Below are positions 1 to 8,773 of a stretch of DNA of 64,000 nt, in pieces. The stretch covers positions 1 to 64,000 of the forward strand of contig CAXHCA010000011.1 of assembly GCA_964015035.1 (NCBI GenBank). Direction: 5' to 3'. A program made the translations under genes and the position numbers. Within the stretch, counting starts at the first letter, position 1. Each line of letters begins with the position of its first letter. This DNA comes from BQJU01 sp964015035 (GTDB lineage Bacteria > Bacteroidota > Bacteroidia > Chitinophagales > Saprospiraceae). The notes beneath the pieces are model-generated. The model saw only the letters and a list, made by a program, of their open reading frames with translations, made no database searches and was not told the origin of the DNA.

Positions 1-162
1 ATTAGCACGACGGGATCATCGGTCTGAACAAGGCGCAAAACGTAGGCGAAGCCAAGGCTATACGTCAAGTGGGGAAGGGGGCCTACTTGTAAGCCAGCTT
101 TGCAACGAAGTGGAGGGCAGTGAGAACAAGTGATAAATTCTCAGACCATTTTTAGGTGTCAA
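1..162. other. Left edge, no supported gene
   Basis: Only short open stretches are present. Frame 3 of the plus strand gives 28 codons that end at 90-92, and one minus frame is open to the edge. Neither has a recognisable motif or a start codon, so this could be the tail of a gene outside the window or non-coding sequence. Confidence 0.3.
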
Positions 163-2631
163 TTACCCATAGATATCTTCTTTGCTAATGTCAAATTTTT
201 TAATTTTTGAAGTTAGTGTTCTATCATTAAGGCCCAATAATTCAGCAGCGCCACCAGGTCCGCTCACTTTGCCATCTGTTTTTTTCAATGCTTCCAGAAT
301 GTGTTCTCTTTGCATTTCCTCAAAGGTCTTGAAATAAGTGGGGTTTTCTTTGTTATTGGTCAATTGGGGGCGAAAACTTCCTGCTAGATTCAGCACCTCT
401 CCGGTGGTGAGAATAACGGCCCTTTCAATGATATTTTGCAGTTCCCGGATATTTCCCGGGAAGTTGTAGCGCATCAACCTTTCCATTTCTGATTCGGGGA
501 TCTTGGTGATGTTTTTGCCTGCCTTTTCCGCATATTTCCCGATGAAATACCGGGCCAGCAGCGGAATGTCGTCTCTACGGTCCCGCAGAGGCAGGTTGTG
601 TACCGGAAATACATTTAGTCTATAATAGAGATCTTCTCTGAATTCTTCATCATCAACCATCTTTTTCAAATCCCGATTGGTGGCGGCAATGATGCGCACG
701 TCGACTTTAATGGTGGTGGTACCTCCAACCCGCTCAAATTCGCACTCTTGGATGGCACGTAGCAATTTGGCCTGTATTTCAAGCGGCACCTCTCCAATTT
801 CATCGAGAAAGATGGTGCCGCCATTGGCAATTTCAAATCGACCCTTTTTTTTCCCAACAGCCCCGGTAAAGGCTCCTTTTTCATGCCCAAAAAGCTCGCT
901 TTCAATCAGATTAGCAGGCAGGGCGGCACAATTGACTTTGACCAATGGTCGCTCTTTGCGGTCGCTCAGCAGATGAATGGAGCGGGCCAGCAATTCTTTT
1001 CCCGTACCCGTTTCTCCGGTGATCAATACGGTAGACTGTGTTGGGGCGACCTGCTCAATCTGTTTCAAAACCGGGCGGTAGTTTTTGCTCTGGCTAATGA
1101 TCGAATCAAAATTACTATTCAATTCTACTTCTTCTCTTAAGACAATATTGTCTGATGCCACTTTTGCGTAAAGTTCCTCCAGTTCTTTTTCTCTTTTCTT
1201 CCGGCTTGTAATATCTCGGGCGACAGAGCAGTTGATTTCATGGCCTTCAAACTCAATAAAATTGGACTTTACCTCCACCGGAATCAGTTGCCCGTTTTTG
1301 CATTTTACGTAGCTTTCGGTTTGCAGTACCCGCTGTTGTTTAAAGTCTTCCCAGGATTTAGGGAAATCGGCTTCGTTGAGCGTTTCATAGATATCGTAAG
1401 CCTTAAGTGTTTTCATCTCTTGCTCTGAATAACCCAATTGTTGGTACACGGCCTGATTGCAATAGACAAAATTAGCGGTAGAATCGATCCAAAGCACCAT
1501 ATCCGGAGCAGAATCAAGCGAAAACTTGGTCAGTTGTAACTCTTTCGTGCGCTTTTTTCGCTGGGTGATATTTCTACAAAAGGCGCAGTCAATATTTTGA
1601 CCCTGGTAAAAGATGTGGTTGAGTGTGCAGGCTACCGGGAAGACAGAACCATCCTTACGGGTAAATTCAACTTCCATATCGATCACCCCCTTTTCTTCGA
1701 GTTCTTTGCGAACCTGCATTCGACCTTCCGGAGTATACGTTTGGGCAATATCCATAATTTTGACCTCCTCCAATTCCTCCTTAGTATATCCCAATTCTTG
1801 GCAAAAAGAGTTATTGGCATAGAGAAACGATCCTTCATCATTGACCCAAATAATCATTTCTGCGGCTTGGTCTACGGAAAACTGGGTCAAGTACATCGTT
1901 TCATAATGAGAAGTCACAGTAGAAATATCCTGTACGGCACCATAAATCTTGTACGTGATTCCCTCCGACTGTACTGGCCTGCCGTGTATCAGGTAGCGGC
2001 CTGAATTGTCCTTATCTGGAGGACCGGCAATCTCCACCTCAAAGTTTCTTCCCAACTTTACAGCCAGGTCAAATGCTTCTTTGAGTTTTGCCCGGTCTTC
2101 GGGAAATAGCTTTTCTTCCAGGATGGTAGAAAATTCCTCTTCAGTCAAGACTTGCTCCAGCTGGCCAACGCCCAGAATGCGGCAGGTTTCTCCGGTTAGT
2201 AAAACTTGGTGCTTGGAGATATCCCATTCCCAACCACCCATTGCCGCTACTTCCGCAGTGATGAGCATCATGTCGCGGTAGCGATTTTTTTCGATTAGAT
2301 TTTCTACAATAGCACAACCAACGCGCTCTTTGCCGGCCTCCAGTAAAAGCCACTTCAAGGATACAGGAATGAGGATTTCCCCATCAGTAAGCAAATCTGT
2401 ATTCGTGGAAAGTTGCCTTTTTTCCGCCAATTCATTCCACAAGTTTTTCCATTTTATCAGACTGTAATGCGGCGCAATTTCGAGAATGGATCTACCTTTT
2501 ACAGTAGTAGGATCATACCCAAAATCTGTACAAAAGCTTTGGTTAGCACCAAGCAGCTCTCCCTTCTCCGTTGTGAAAAAAATGCCCTGCTGGACAATTT
2601 TTGCTGCCTCCAGATAACTTGTAATTATCAT
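163..2631 (-). CDS. PAS-domain sigma-54-dependent transcriptional activator
   Basis: An 822-residue enhancer-binding protein that would open promoters held by RpoN-RNA polymerase. The N-terminal ~490 residues look like four PAS/PAC sensor units (roughly 10-120, 125-240, 245-360 and 370-485), followed by a short coiled linker. The AAA+ domain has Walker A GETGTGKE (539-546), the sigma-54-contacting loop GAFTGA (586-591) and Walker B IFLDE (607-611). A Fis-type helix-turn-helix is at about 785-815. There is no receiver domain and no transmembrane segment, so the signal is probably sensed in the cytoplasm by PAS ligands or redox state. The gene stands alone, and its targets cannot be read from the window. 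Confidence 0.93.
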   Translation of the reverse strand: MIITSYLEAAKIVQQGIFFTTEKGELLGANQSFCTDFGYDPTTVKGRSILEIAPHYSLIKWKNLWNELAEKRQLSTNTDLLTDGEILIPVSLKWLLLEAGKERVGCAIVENLIEKNRYRDMMLITAEVAAMGGWEWDISKHQVLLTGETCRILGVGQLEQVLTEEEFSTILEEKLFPEDRAKLKEAFDLAVKLGRNFEVEIAGPPDKDNSGRYLIHGRPVQSEGITYKIYGAVQDISTVTSHYETMYLTQFSVDQAAEMIIWVNDEGSFLYANNSFCQELGYTKEELEEVKIMDIAQTYTPEGRMQVRKELEEKGVIDMEVEFTRKDGSVFPVACTLNHIFYQGQNIDCAFCRNITQRKKRTKELQLTKFSLDSAPDMVLWIDSTANFVYCNQAVYQQLGYSEQEMKTLKAYDIYETLNEADFPKSWEDFKQQRVLQTESYVKCKNGQLIPVEVKSNFIEFEGHEINCSVARDITSRKKREKELEELYAKVASDNIVLREEVELNSNFDSIISQSKNYRPVLKQIEQVAPTQSTVLITGETGTGKELLARSIHLLSDRKERPLVKVNCAALPANLIESELFGHEKGAFTGAVGKKKGRFEIANGGTIFLDEIGEVPLEIQAKLLRAIQECEFERVGGTTTIKVDVRIIAATNRDLKKMVDDEEFREDLYYRLNVFPVHNLPLRDRRDDIPLLARYFIGKYAEKAGKNITKIPESEMERLMRYNFPGNIRELQNIIERAVILTTGEVLNLAGSFRPQLTNNKENPTYFKTFEEMQREHILEALKKTDGKVSGPGGAAELLGLNDRTLTSKIKKFDISKEDIYG

Positions 2632-3118
2632 AGCCTTAAAGGAATTTTCCTTGTCTCCATTATTGTAACATATCGCAAGCCCTTCGAATATTTGGCGTCA
2701 ATATAGGGCCTAATTGATTCCTAAATAATCGTAATATTTTGGACAGTGTTGTTGAAGATATATTGATTTGTGGATATTACTTTTGCCGCGTACTCCTGCT
2801 CCGCCCCGGTCAAAATACAATAATTTGACTTTATTTGGATTAAATTAGCATCAATTATTTCTTGTCTTTGTTTTAGCCTATTTTAAAACAATAGGGTGGG
2901 GGATTGATTACTGGGGATTTGTAGAAATTGTAGGCCTTAAATGAATGGCCAGCTCGCCTTCTGAGTATTCGGAAATCCCCTTCCATAACTCTGGCAAAGC
3001 ATATGTTATGAAGAGAAATGGAAAAATGATGTGGCCAAAGCAGCCCTACCTTTCTCCAAATGATTCCAATTTCGCTGCACACATCGTTACCTTGATGAGC
3101 TTTAACTACACTCAATAA
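2632..3118. other. 487-bp intergenic region
   Basis: This is the upstream region of the sigma-54 activator. A minus-strand open frame of 80 codons (2873-3115) ends just before the next gene, but its composition is unlike the neighbouring proteins and it has no recognisable domain, so it is not called a gene. No terminator or clear -7 box was identified. Confidence 0.4.
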
Positions 3119-3670
3119 CTATATGTGGGCACTAGCCATTTTTTGGGAAATATTGATGCCCATCGCGGCCTTTAAGACAGCTTCCCTGCCCTTGTCGGCA
3201 CCAAATACCACAATTTCAACAATACTGTGCCCGAGGTCCTTGACCAGATAATAGTAATAGATGTTGTTTAGTGCAAATTCAGCGGAGAGCTGGTCTACAT
3301 CGTCGGTCAGGAAAACTTTTCCCATGTAAAATACCTTAGTCGATGCTTGAATGGTTTGGTATCTGGTTTCAAAAAGTTGACGGAGATTTGTCTTTTCCGG
3401 GGGGTACTCTCTAATCTTTAATCGAATAGTCCCATCTGTTGATTGCATGGTGATTCCCTGAGAGGGATCGGCCTCAGAATCGAAACCTACAAACGCCTCG
3501 GGAAGTGTAAAGCAGAAACGACCAGTCTTAAAGCAGTGAAATGTTTCCTCTTTTGCATCGGGTTTTACCGCTGCATTTTGGGCAGGAGTTGCGGCTTGGC
3601 GTGTTAAAAGAAAAACACCTGAAATGCCTAATACAACTGCGATTCCGCTGAAAATTTGGGTAGTACTCAT
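3119..3670 (-). CDS. Conserved-looking membrane-anchored protein of unknown function
   Basis: 183 residues. An N-terminal hydrophobic segment (about 5-22) should act as a signal anchor. It is followed by an Ala/Pro/Lys-rich linker and a ~140-residue soluble domain carrying two cysteines in CFKTGRFCF. The family is not recognised. The domain, which begins with a short strand-rich stretch resembling periplasmic stress or lipoprotein-like domains, probably faces the periplasm. The gene stands alone and is divergent from the plus-strand gene at 4021. Confidence 0.6.
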   Translation of the reverse strand: MSTTQIFSGIAVVLGISGVFLLTRQAATPAQNAAVKPDAKEETFHCFKTGRFCFTLPEAFVGFDSEADPSQGITMQSTDGTIRLKIREYPPEKTNLRQLFETRYQTIQASTKVFYMGKVFLTDDVDQLSAEFALNNIYYYYLVKDLGHSIVEIVVFGADKGREAVLKAAMGINISQKMASAHI

Positions 3671-4020
3671 AGTTGCTAGTTTTCATTCCGGATAAAGGTG
3701 GGGGGAATCCTTTGAACAGGAAACGATACAAAAGTAGAATAATTTTATTGCCAAAACCGTTTATTCTGATGTTTGGTTCGGTATGGGAAAAAACCTTGGG
3801 TGAGTACAATGTCTCAATATCCGAAAATTTCCTGATATTTCAGGAAATGATTTAATTTCCCACTCGGTGAAAATTTTTAATGTTTTGTAAAAAATTGATT
3901 TTCAGTTTTTTGTAAAAATGGCACGGTAATAGATTATTCCTAAACTAGCATTTCTTAACAAAACGACACTTTATTGGTTGGACTTTACATCTTTATTTTC
4001 TTCACTAAAATGATTCACCG
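3671..4020. other. 350-bp divergent intergenic region with a hairpin
   Basis: It separates the gene pair diverging at 3670 and 4021. It holds a perfect 9-bp hairpin (ATTTCCTGA at 3827-3835, TCAGGAAAT at 3840-3848, 4-nt loop). No T-run follows on either strand, so an operator or RNA structure is more likely than a terminator. Both promoters must lie here, but no convincing TAnnTTTG box was found. Confidence 0.45.
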
Positions 4021-4362
4021 ATGAAAAGTCGTAAATTCCGATCCCAGTTATCACAAAAAAGTTTGATATCATCGGATTCTGCCAAGAGAAGGCATCGAAC
4101 GGTGATCAAACAAATCTTTACTTCCATGGAAAGAAGACTGAGTTTTCCCTTGGTTTTGTTTCTGGAAGGGTATGTCATTGAAGACATAGCGAAAATACTG
4201 GAGACCTCTGAGCGCGAGGTCAAAGAGTGCTTAAAAGAAGGATGGAGTCTGGTTGACTTTTCTGCTCTTTCCAAAACTTGTCAAGTGAGCTATCCTATAC
4301 TCAAGACCCTGAAAACTTGGCTCGCAACCCCTCGTAATTTTCACATCGCCCAACTCAACTAG
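4021..4362 (+). CDS. Small sigma-70 region 4-like helix-turn-helix protein
   Basis: 113 residues. The central stretch from about 45 to 80 (FLEGYVIEDIAKIL, then SEREVKECLKEG) matches the layout of ECF sigma region 4, the helix-turn-helix that reads the -35 element. No region 2 is present, so the protein cannot be a complete sigma factor. It could be a sigma fragment, an anti- or co-sigma factor, or a sigma-4-fold DNA-binding regulator. It lies 138 bp upstream of a lipoprotein gene on the same strand. The start ATG immediately follows an out-of-frame ATG at 4010 that terminates at once. Confidence 0.55.
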   Translation: MKSRKFRSQLSQKSLISSDSAKRRHRTVIKQIFTSMERRLSFPLVLFLEGYVIEDIAKILETSEREVKECLKEGWSLVDFSALSKTCQVSYPILKTLKTWLATPRNFHIAQLN

Positions 4363-4500
4363 TACGTCCAGGTTGATTAAGTTGATGCTTTCTTCTTAAA
4401 TCCTGGCCAATGAGTATTCACGCAAATCCCAACCCCAGTTTATTAAGTTACCCATAATCTTGGGTGTCCATTTATTTTATTTCACCAAAAATTATATCCA

Positions 4501-5478
4501 ATGTTGAACACAAAAATGTTTCAAACTGCCCGTTTATGGGTATTGATGATTGTCAGTGTTTTTGCCTTTTCTCAATGTACCAAAGATGACCCCAACCCGG
4601 GAGAAGGTGCTACCGGTCAGCTACAGGTCGAAATTACTGACGCACCTGTTGACGACGCCAATGTGAAAGGCGTTTTTGTGACCGTTGCGGAATTGCGCGT
4701 AAATGGCACAAAGGTAGAGGGATTCTCCAGCCAAACCATCGAAATTAGCGCCTACCAAAATGGCGTGACAGAAATTCTGGCCAATAGTGAAGTCCGTGCA
4801 CAATCTTATTCTGAGGTAACACTCGTACTCGATAATGAGCAAGATGTAAATGGCAATAGCCCGGGTAACTATGTGATGAACCTGAATGGTACCAAAGACG
4901 ATCTGGCTTTATCTGCTGCGGGTAGTGCTATGACAGAAATTACCTTTACCGGTTCTGAATTTATGGTTCCAGAAAATGGAACCAATACGATCGTGATCGA
5001 TTTTGATTTGCGCAAAGCCATTCAGCGAGAGGGCACCGAAGGGTATGCTTTTGTGACCAATAGTGAACTCAGTGCCGCATTGAGTGTAAAGGAAAAGCTG
5101 GAAACTGGTGTCATTAGTGGTCAGGTGAATAGCTGGGCCAATTTTTCAGATAAGCTGATCGTGTATGCTTATCAGAAAGGGACTTTAAATGCAGAAACAG
5201 AAGTACAAGGCCAAGGGGCTGGCAATATAGCATTTAGCAATGCCGTGACCAGTGCCGAAGTGGCTCAGGATGGAAGTTTTGAGTTGCATTTCCTGGAAGC
5301 GGGAGCGTACGAGCTCTATTTTGCCGCCTATGAAGATGAAGGCAATGATGGCACCTTCGAACTGCAGGGTAACTTGCTTTTTGACTTGATTACCGGACTG
5401 AGTATCAACGATATTAAGCTGGACGCCAATGCTACGGTGGAGGTCACTATTTTGGCTACGGGTATCATCCCGCTGTAA
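4501..5478 (+). CDS. DUF4382 domain lipoprotein
   Basis: 325 residues. The signal peptide ends in a lipobox (AFSQC, Cys about 26), followed by an Asp/Pro/Gly-rich tether, so it is a lipoprotein probably on the cell surface or outer membrane. Residues 40-195 fit DUF4382 (LQVEITDAPVDDANVKGVFV is the characteristic opening). A second beta-rich segment (about 200-300) resembles a carboxypeptidase-regulatory-like fold. Function is unknown. It ends 56 bp before a strong bidirectional terminator shared with argH. Confidence 0.85.
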   Translation: MLNTKMFQTARLWVLMIVSVFAFSQCTKDDPNPGEGATGQLQVEITDAPVDDANVKGVFVTVAELRVNGTKVEGFSSQTIEISAYQNGVTEILANSEVRAQSYSEVTLVLDNEQDVNGNSPGNYVMNLNGTKDDLALSAAGSAMTEITFTGSEFMVPENGTNTIVIDFDLRKAIQREGTEGYAFVTNSELSAALSVKEKLETGVISGQVNSWANFSDKLIVYAYQKGTLNAETEVQGQGAGNIAFSNAVTSAEVAQDGSFELHFLEAGAYELYFAAYEDEGNDGTFELQGNLLFDLITGLSINDIKLDANATVEVTILATGIIPL

Positions 5479-5533
5479 GAATACTTTAGCCCGAACGGAT
5501 CAAATGCAATTTTGTATTTGATTGAATTGAAAG

Positions 5534-5560
5534 ACCACAGGAGGAATCAACTCCTGTGGT
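5534..5560. terminator. Bidirectional intrinsic terminator
   Basis: Perfect 10-bp stem ACCACAGGAG / CTCCTGTGGT around a 7-nt loop, followed by TCTTTTGTT on the plus strand and preceded by a run of A on the minus-strand side. It lies between the convergent lipoprotein gene and the end of the arginine operon and probably ends both transcripts. Confidence 0.85.
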
Positions 5561-5567
5561 TCTTTTG

Positions 5568-6923
5568 TTACACCGGGCGAATCAGTTTTGATAAGGATTC
5601 CTCAACCTGCCGGAAGCCAAATTGAGCATAAGTCTTTTCCCACTTTTCTTTAATTTCAGCAGTGCACAAATTGCCAATACTACCTTCATGGGTATGATTG
5701 ATGGCTTTACCCGGCTCAAATTTCCCATCTGCAATTTGTTGCCCGACCTGATGATAAGCATCCCGGAAGGGAATCCCGGATAGCACCAGTCGATTGACCT
5801 CCTCTACACTAAATAAATAGTCGTATTGGACTCCTTCCAGCAAATTTTCTTTTAGCTCAATTTGCCCCAAGGCATAACTCATTAAAGAGAGGCAATCTTT
5901 GAGCTGCTCCAGGGCTGGAAAAAGGACTTCTTTGAGCAATTGAAAATCCCGGTGGTATCCCGCCGGTAAATTTCCGGTCAATTGGCTGATCTGTACGGGC
6001 AGGGCCTGCAATTGATTGCACCGTCCGCGAATCAACTCAAAAACATCGGGGTTTTTCTTGTGAGGCATGATGCTGGACCCCGTGGTGAGGTCGTCGGGCA
6101 GACTCAGGAAATTGAAATTTTGGTTGGAGAATAGAACCAGATCCATCGCCAATTTGCCCACGGTATGCCCTATGCCTGCCAAAGCAAACGCCATGAAATG
6201 TTCACTTTTTCCTCTGCCGAGCTGGGCGTGTACCACATTGTAATTGAGATCCGCAAATCCCAGTAATTGCGTGGTCATCTTTCGATTGAGCGGAAAGGAG
6301 GATCCATACCCGGCCGCAGATCCCAACGGATTTTGGTTGACAATATCAAAGACACTACGCAGCAATTTCAGGTCATCGACCAACGATTCTGCATAAGCCC
6401 CAAACCACAAGCCAAAGGAGGAAACCATGCCCACTTGCAAGTGGGTGTATCCGGGCATCAATTGATCTTTATGTTGCTCGGATAATTGCTGCAATTGATC
6501 AAACAACGCCTTTAGTTCAAGCGCCACAGCCTCAATTTCGGCACGGAAATACAACCGAAGATCGACCAGTACTTGATCGTTGCGCGAACGCCCGCTGTGA
6601 ATCTTTTTACCCACCTCTCCCAAGGCTCGGGTCAGCTGTAATTCCACTTGAGAATGGACATCTTCAATGCCGGGTTCAATGGTGAAGTCGCCGGCTTCTG
6701 CTGCTGCATATTGTTGCCGTAAGGCGCTGGATAATGCGATCAGTTCATCAGGGGTCAATAAGTCAATGGAGGCTAGCATTTGGATGTGCGCCAGCGACCC
6801 CAAGATGTCGTACGGTGCCAGCAATAAATCCAATTCCCGGTCGCGACCTACCGTGAATTTTTCAATTTTTTCGTCCAGATTGTATTGCTTTTGCCAGAGC
6901 TTCATAGGTAGTAAATTTTGCAA
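5568..6923 (-). CDS. argH: Argininosuccinate lyase
   Basis: 451 residues, normal for the family. It cleaves argininosuccinate to arginine and fumarate, the last step of arginine synthesis. The fumarase/aspartase superfamily signature GSSIMPHKKNP is present (about 283-293), as is the catalytic-histidine region GYTHLQVG (about 158-165). It is the last gene of the arg operon, begins 3 bp after the argE stop, and is followed by the terminator at 5534-5560. Confidence 0.97.
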   Translation of the reverse strand: MQNLLPMKLWQKQYNLDEKIEKFTVGRDRELDLLLAPYDILGSLAHIQMLASIDLLTPDELIALSSALRQQYAAAEAGDFTIEPGIEDVHSQVELQLTRALGEVGKKIHSGRSRNDQVLVDLRLYFRAEIEAVALELKALFDQLQQLSEQHKDQLMPGYTHLQVGMVSSFGLWFGAYAESLVDDLKLLRSVFDIVNQNPLGSAAGYGSSFPLNRKMTTQLLGFADLNYNVVHAQLGRGKSEHFMAFALAGIGHTVGKLAMDLVLFSNQNFNFLSLPDDLTTGSSIMPHKKNPDVFELIRGRCNQLQALPVQISQLTGNLPAGYHRDFQLLKEVLFPALEQLKDCLSLMSYALGQIELKENLLEGVQYDYLFSVEEVNRLVLSGIPFRDAYHQVGQQIADGKFEPGKAINHTHEGSIGNLCTAEIKEKWEKTYAQFGFRQVEESLSKLIRPV

Positions 6924-6926
6924 GGA

Positions 6927-7994
6927 TTATGACTTGGGCATACTGTCTAATAATGCAATGTAGGTTTGAATGCCGTTTTTGATTTCATGTAAATGTATAA
7001 ATTCATTTGCGGTATGTGACCTTGCGGAATCGCCCGGACCGATTTTTAGTGAAGGGAAGGGCATCAGCGCCTGATCAGAAAGGGTAGGGGAGCCATAATA
7101 GGTTAGCCCTAGCTTTAAACCACTTTTTACGATGGGATGATCCAAGGCTATTCCGGAGGAATTGAGCCGGAAGGAGCGGGCTTTGAGTTGGGATTGTGTT
7201 ATGGATTGCAACACTTCAAAAACTTCAGCATTGCTATAACATTCATTCGTCCGCACATCCAATACAAAATGGCATTTATCGGGTACTACGTTGTGTTGAG
7301 TTCCCGCTTCAATCTGCGTGATGCTCACCTTAATGGGGCCTAATAGTTCTGATGTTTTTGGAAATTGAAATTGCCGGATGGTTTGGATGTCGTCCACCGC
7401 TTTGTAGAGGGCATTAATGCCTTCCTCACGTGCGGCGTGCCCGGCTTCTCCCCGCGCTTCGGCATCAATGACCATCAGCCCTTTTTCGGCGACAGCCATT
7501 TGTAAAAGGGTTGGTTCGCCCACCAAGGCAAAATCAATGGCCCCCAATTGGGGCAATACGGCCGCAATGCCATTCGCACCGGAGATTTCCTCCTCAGCCG
7601 TCGCTGCAAAGATCAGTTGGAAAGGCAAATCGGACCGCCCCTTGAAATGTAGAAAAGTAGCCAATAAACTCACTAGACAACCACCCGCGTCATTGCTGCC
7701 CAATCCATACAGTCGCCCGTCCTCTTCCTGAGCGGTGAACGGATCTTTGCTCCAGCCACTGACTGGCTTTACGGTATCGTGATGAGAGTTGAGTAGAATA
7801 ACCGGTTGTCGACTGGAGGTTTTTGGGGTTGCCACCCAAATATTATTACCCAGTCGCTGGGGTGCGCATTGTTGCCGTTGCAAAAAGTCGAATAGAATAT
7901 CAGCGGTGATGCTTTCCTCACGGGAAAAAGAGGGGGTCGCAATTAATTGCTTTAGCAACGCAGTCGCCAATTCTGTGAGTTGTTCCACGGTCAT
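6927..7994 (-). CDS. argE: M20-family N-acyl-ornithine/citrulline deacylase (ArgE-like)
   Basis: 355 residues. A cytosolic zinc aminoacylase that removes the acyl group late in the arginine pathway. With the N-acyl-ornithine carbamoyltransferase next door, the natural substrate is probably N-acyl-citrulline rather than N-acetylornithine. Metal ligands are visible in SHHDTV (70-75), the SNDAGG segment and the EEE catalytic acid motif. Its ATG overlaps the argB TGA by 4 bp (ATGA), implying translational coupling. Which acyl group it removes is not certain from sequence alone. Confidence 0.9.
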   Translation of the reverse strand: MTVEQLTELATALLKQLIATPSFSREESITADILFDFLQRQQCAPQRLGNNIWVATPKTSSRQPVILLNSHHDTVKPVSGWSKDPFTAQEEDGRLYGLGSNDAGGCLVSLLATFLHFKGRSDLPFQLIFAATAEEEISGANGIAAVLPQLGAIDFALVGEPTLLQMAVAEKGLMVIDAEARGEAGHAAREEGINALYKAVDDIQTIRQFQFPKTSELLGPIKVSITQIEAGTQHNVVPDKCHFVLDVRTNECYSNAEVFEVLQSITQSQLKARSFRLNSSGIALDHPIVKSGLKLGLTYYGSPTLSDQALMPFPSLKIGPGDSARSHTANEFIHLHEIKNGIQTYIALLDSMPKS

Positions 7995-8773
7995 GATTCC
8001 AGGGTATTTAAGGTGAGTTGGGTTCCTCCGACACCCGTTAGCGCTTCCGGCCCGCCAATGGTGACCAGTTGTACCCCTGCTAAGAGGGCCGCAAAGGCAT
8101 TTTCCAATTTGGGCAGCATACCGGCAGCGATGGCCCCCGATTTTTTTCCCGCCGCAAAAGTGGCCTGATCAATCAACGCAATGACGGAGTGATCGTCATT
8201 GGGATCGGCCAATACACCGGCTTTTTCAAAACAATAAAAAAGCTTTACCTCGTAATGATTGGCCATGGCTTTAGCCATTTCAGCGGCAATGGTGTCGGCA
8301 TTGGTATTGAGTAAACCTCCGTTGCCATCGTGGGTGATGGCGCAAAATACCGGGCTTAAGCCCAGTTTCAGCAAAGCATTAATGCGCATTGCATTGACCT
8401 GATCAATATCTCCCACAAATCCATAATCAATCGTTTTGACCGGTCGTTTGCGCGCCAGGATGGTGTTGGCATCGGCCCCCGAAAAGCCTAGTGCATCACA
8501 GCCCAGTGCCTGTAATTGACTCACCACCTTCTTGTTCTCCAGCCCGGCATAGACCATCGTGACCACCTCCAGTGTAGGGGCATCGGTGATCCGGCGGCCA
8601 TCCACCATATTGGGTGGAATACCCAATGCATTCGACCATTCGCTGGCTGATTTTCCGCCCCCATGTACTAAAATCTTGGCACCTTTGATTTGGGCAAATT
8701 GTTGTAGTGTTTGGGATAAAAGTGCTTCGGATTCGAGGAGTTTACCGCCGATTTTTACAATGGTTAAGGTCAT
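7991..8773 (-). CDS. argB: N-acetylglutamate (N-acylglutamate) kinase
   Basis: 260 residues. It phosphorylates the gamma carboxylate of N-acylglutamate, step two of the pathway. The amino-acid kinase fold is recognised from KIGGKLLE near the N-terminus and the glycine-rich VHGGGKSASEW loop (about 38-48). Both ends overlap neighbours by 4 bp (ATGA junctions with argF' and argE). In an operon using succinylated intermediates the true substrate would be N-succinylglutamate. Confidence 0.95.
   Translation of the reverse strand: MTLTIVKIGGKLLESEALLSQTLQQFAQIKGAKILVHGGGKSASEWSNALGIPPNMVDGRRITDAPTLEVVTMVYAGLENKKVVSQLQALGCDALGFSGADANTILARKRPVKTIDYGFVGDIDQVNAMRINALLKLGLSPVFCAITHDGNGGLLNTNADTIAAEMAKAMANHYEVKLFYCFEKAGVLADPNDDHSVIALIDQATFAAGKKSGAIAAGMLPKLENAFAALLAGVQLVTIGGPEALTGVGGTQLTLNTLES

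Noticed and set aside
2873..3115. 80-codon minus-strand open frame
   Set aside because: No family, unlike its neighbours in composition, and no promoter or ribosome-site support; kept only as a note in the intergenic region.
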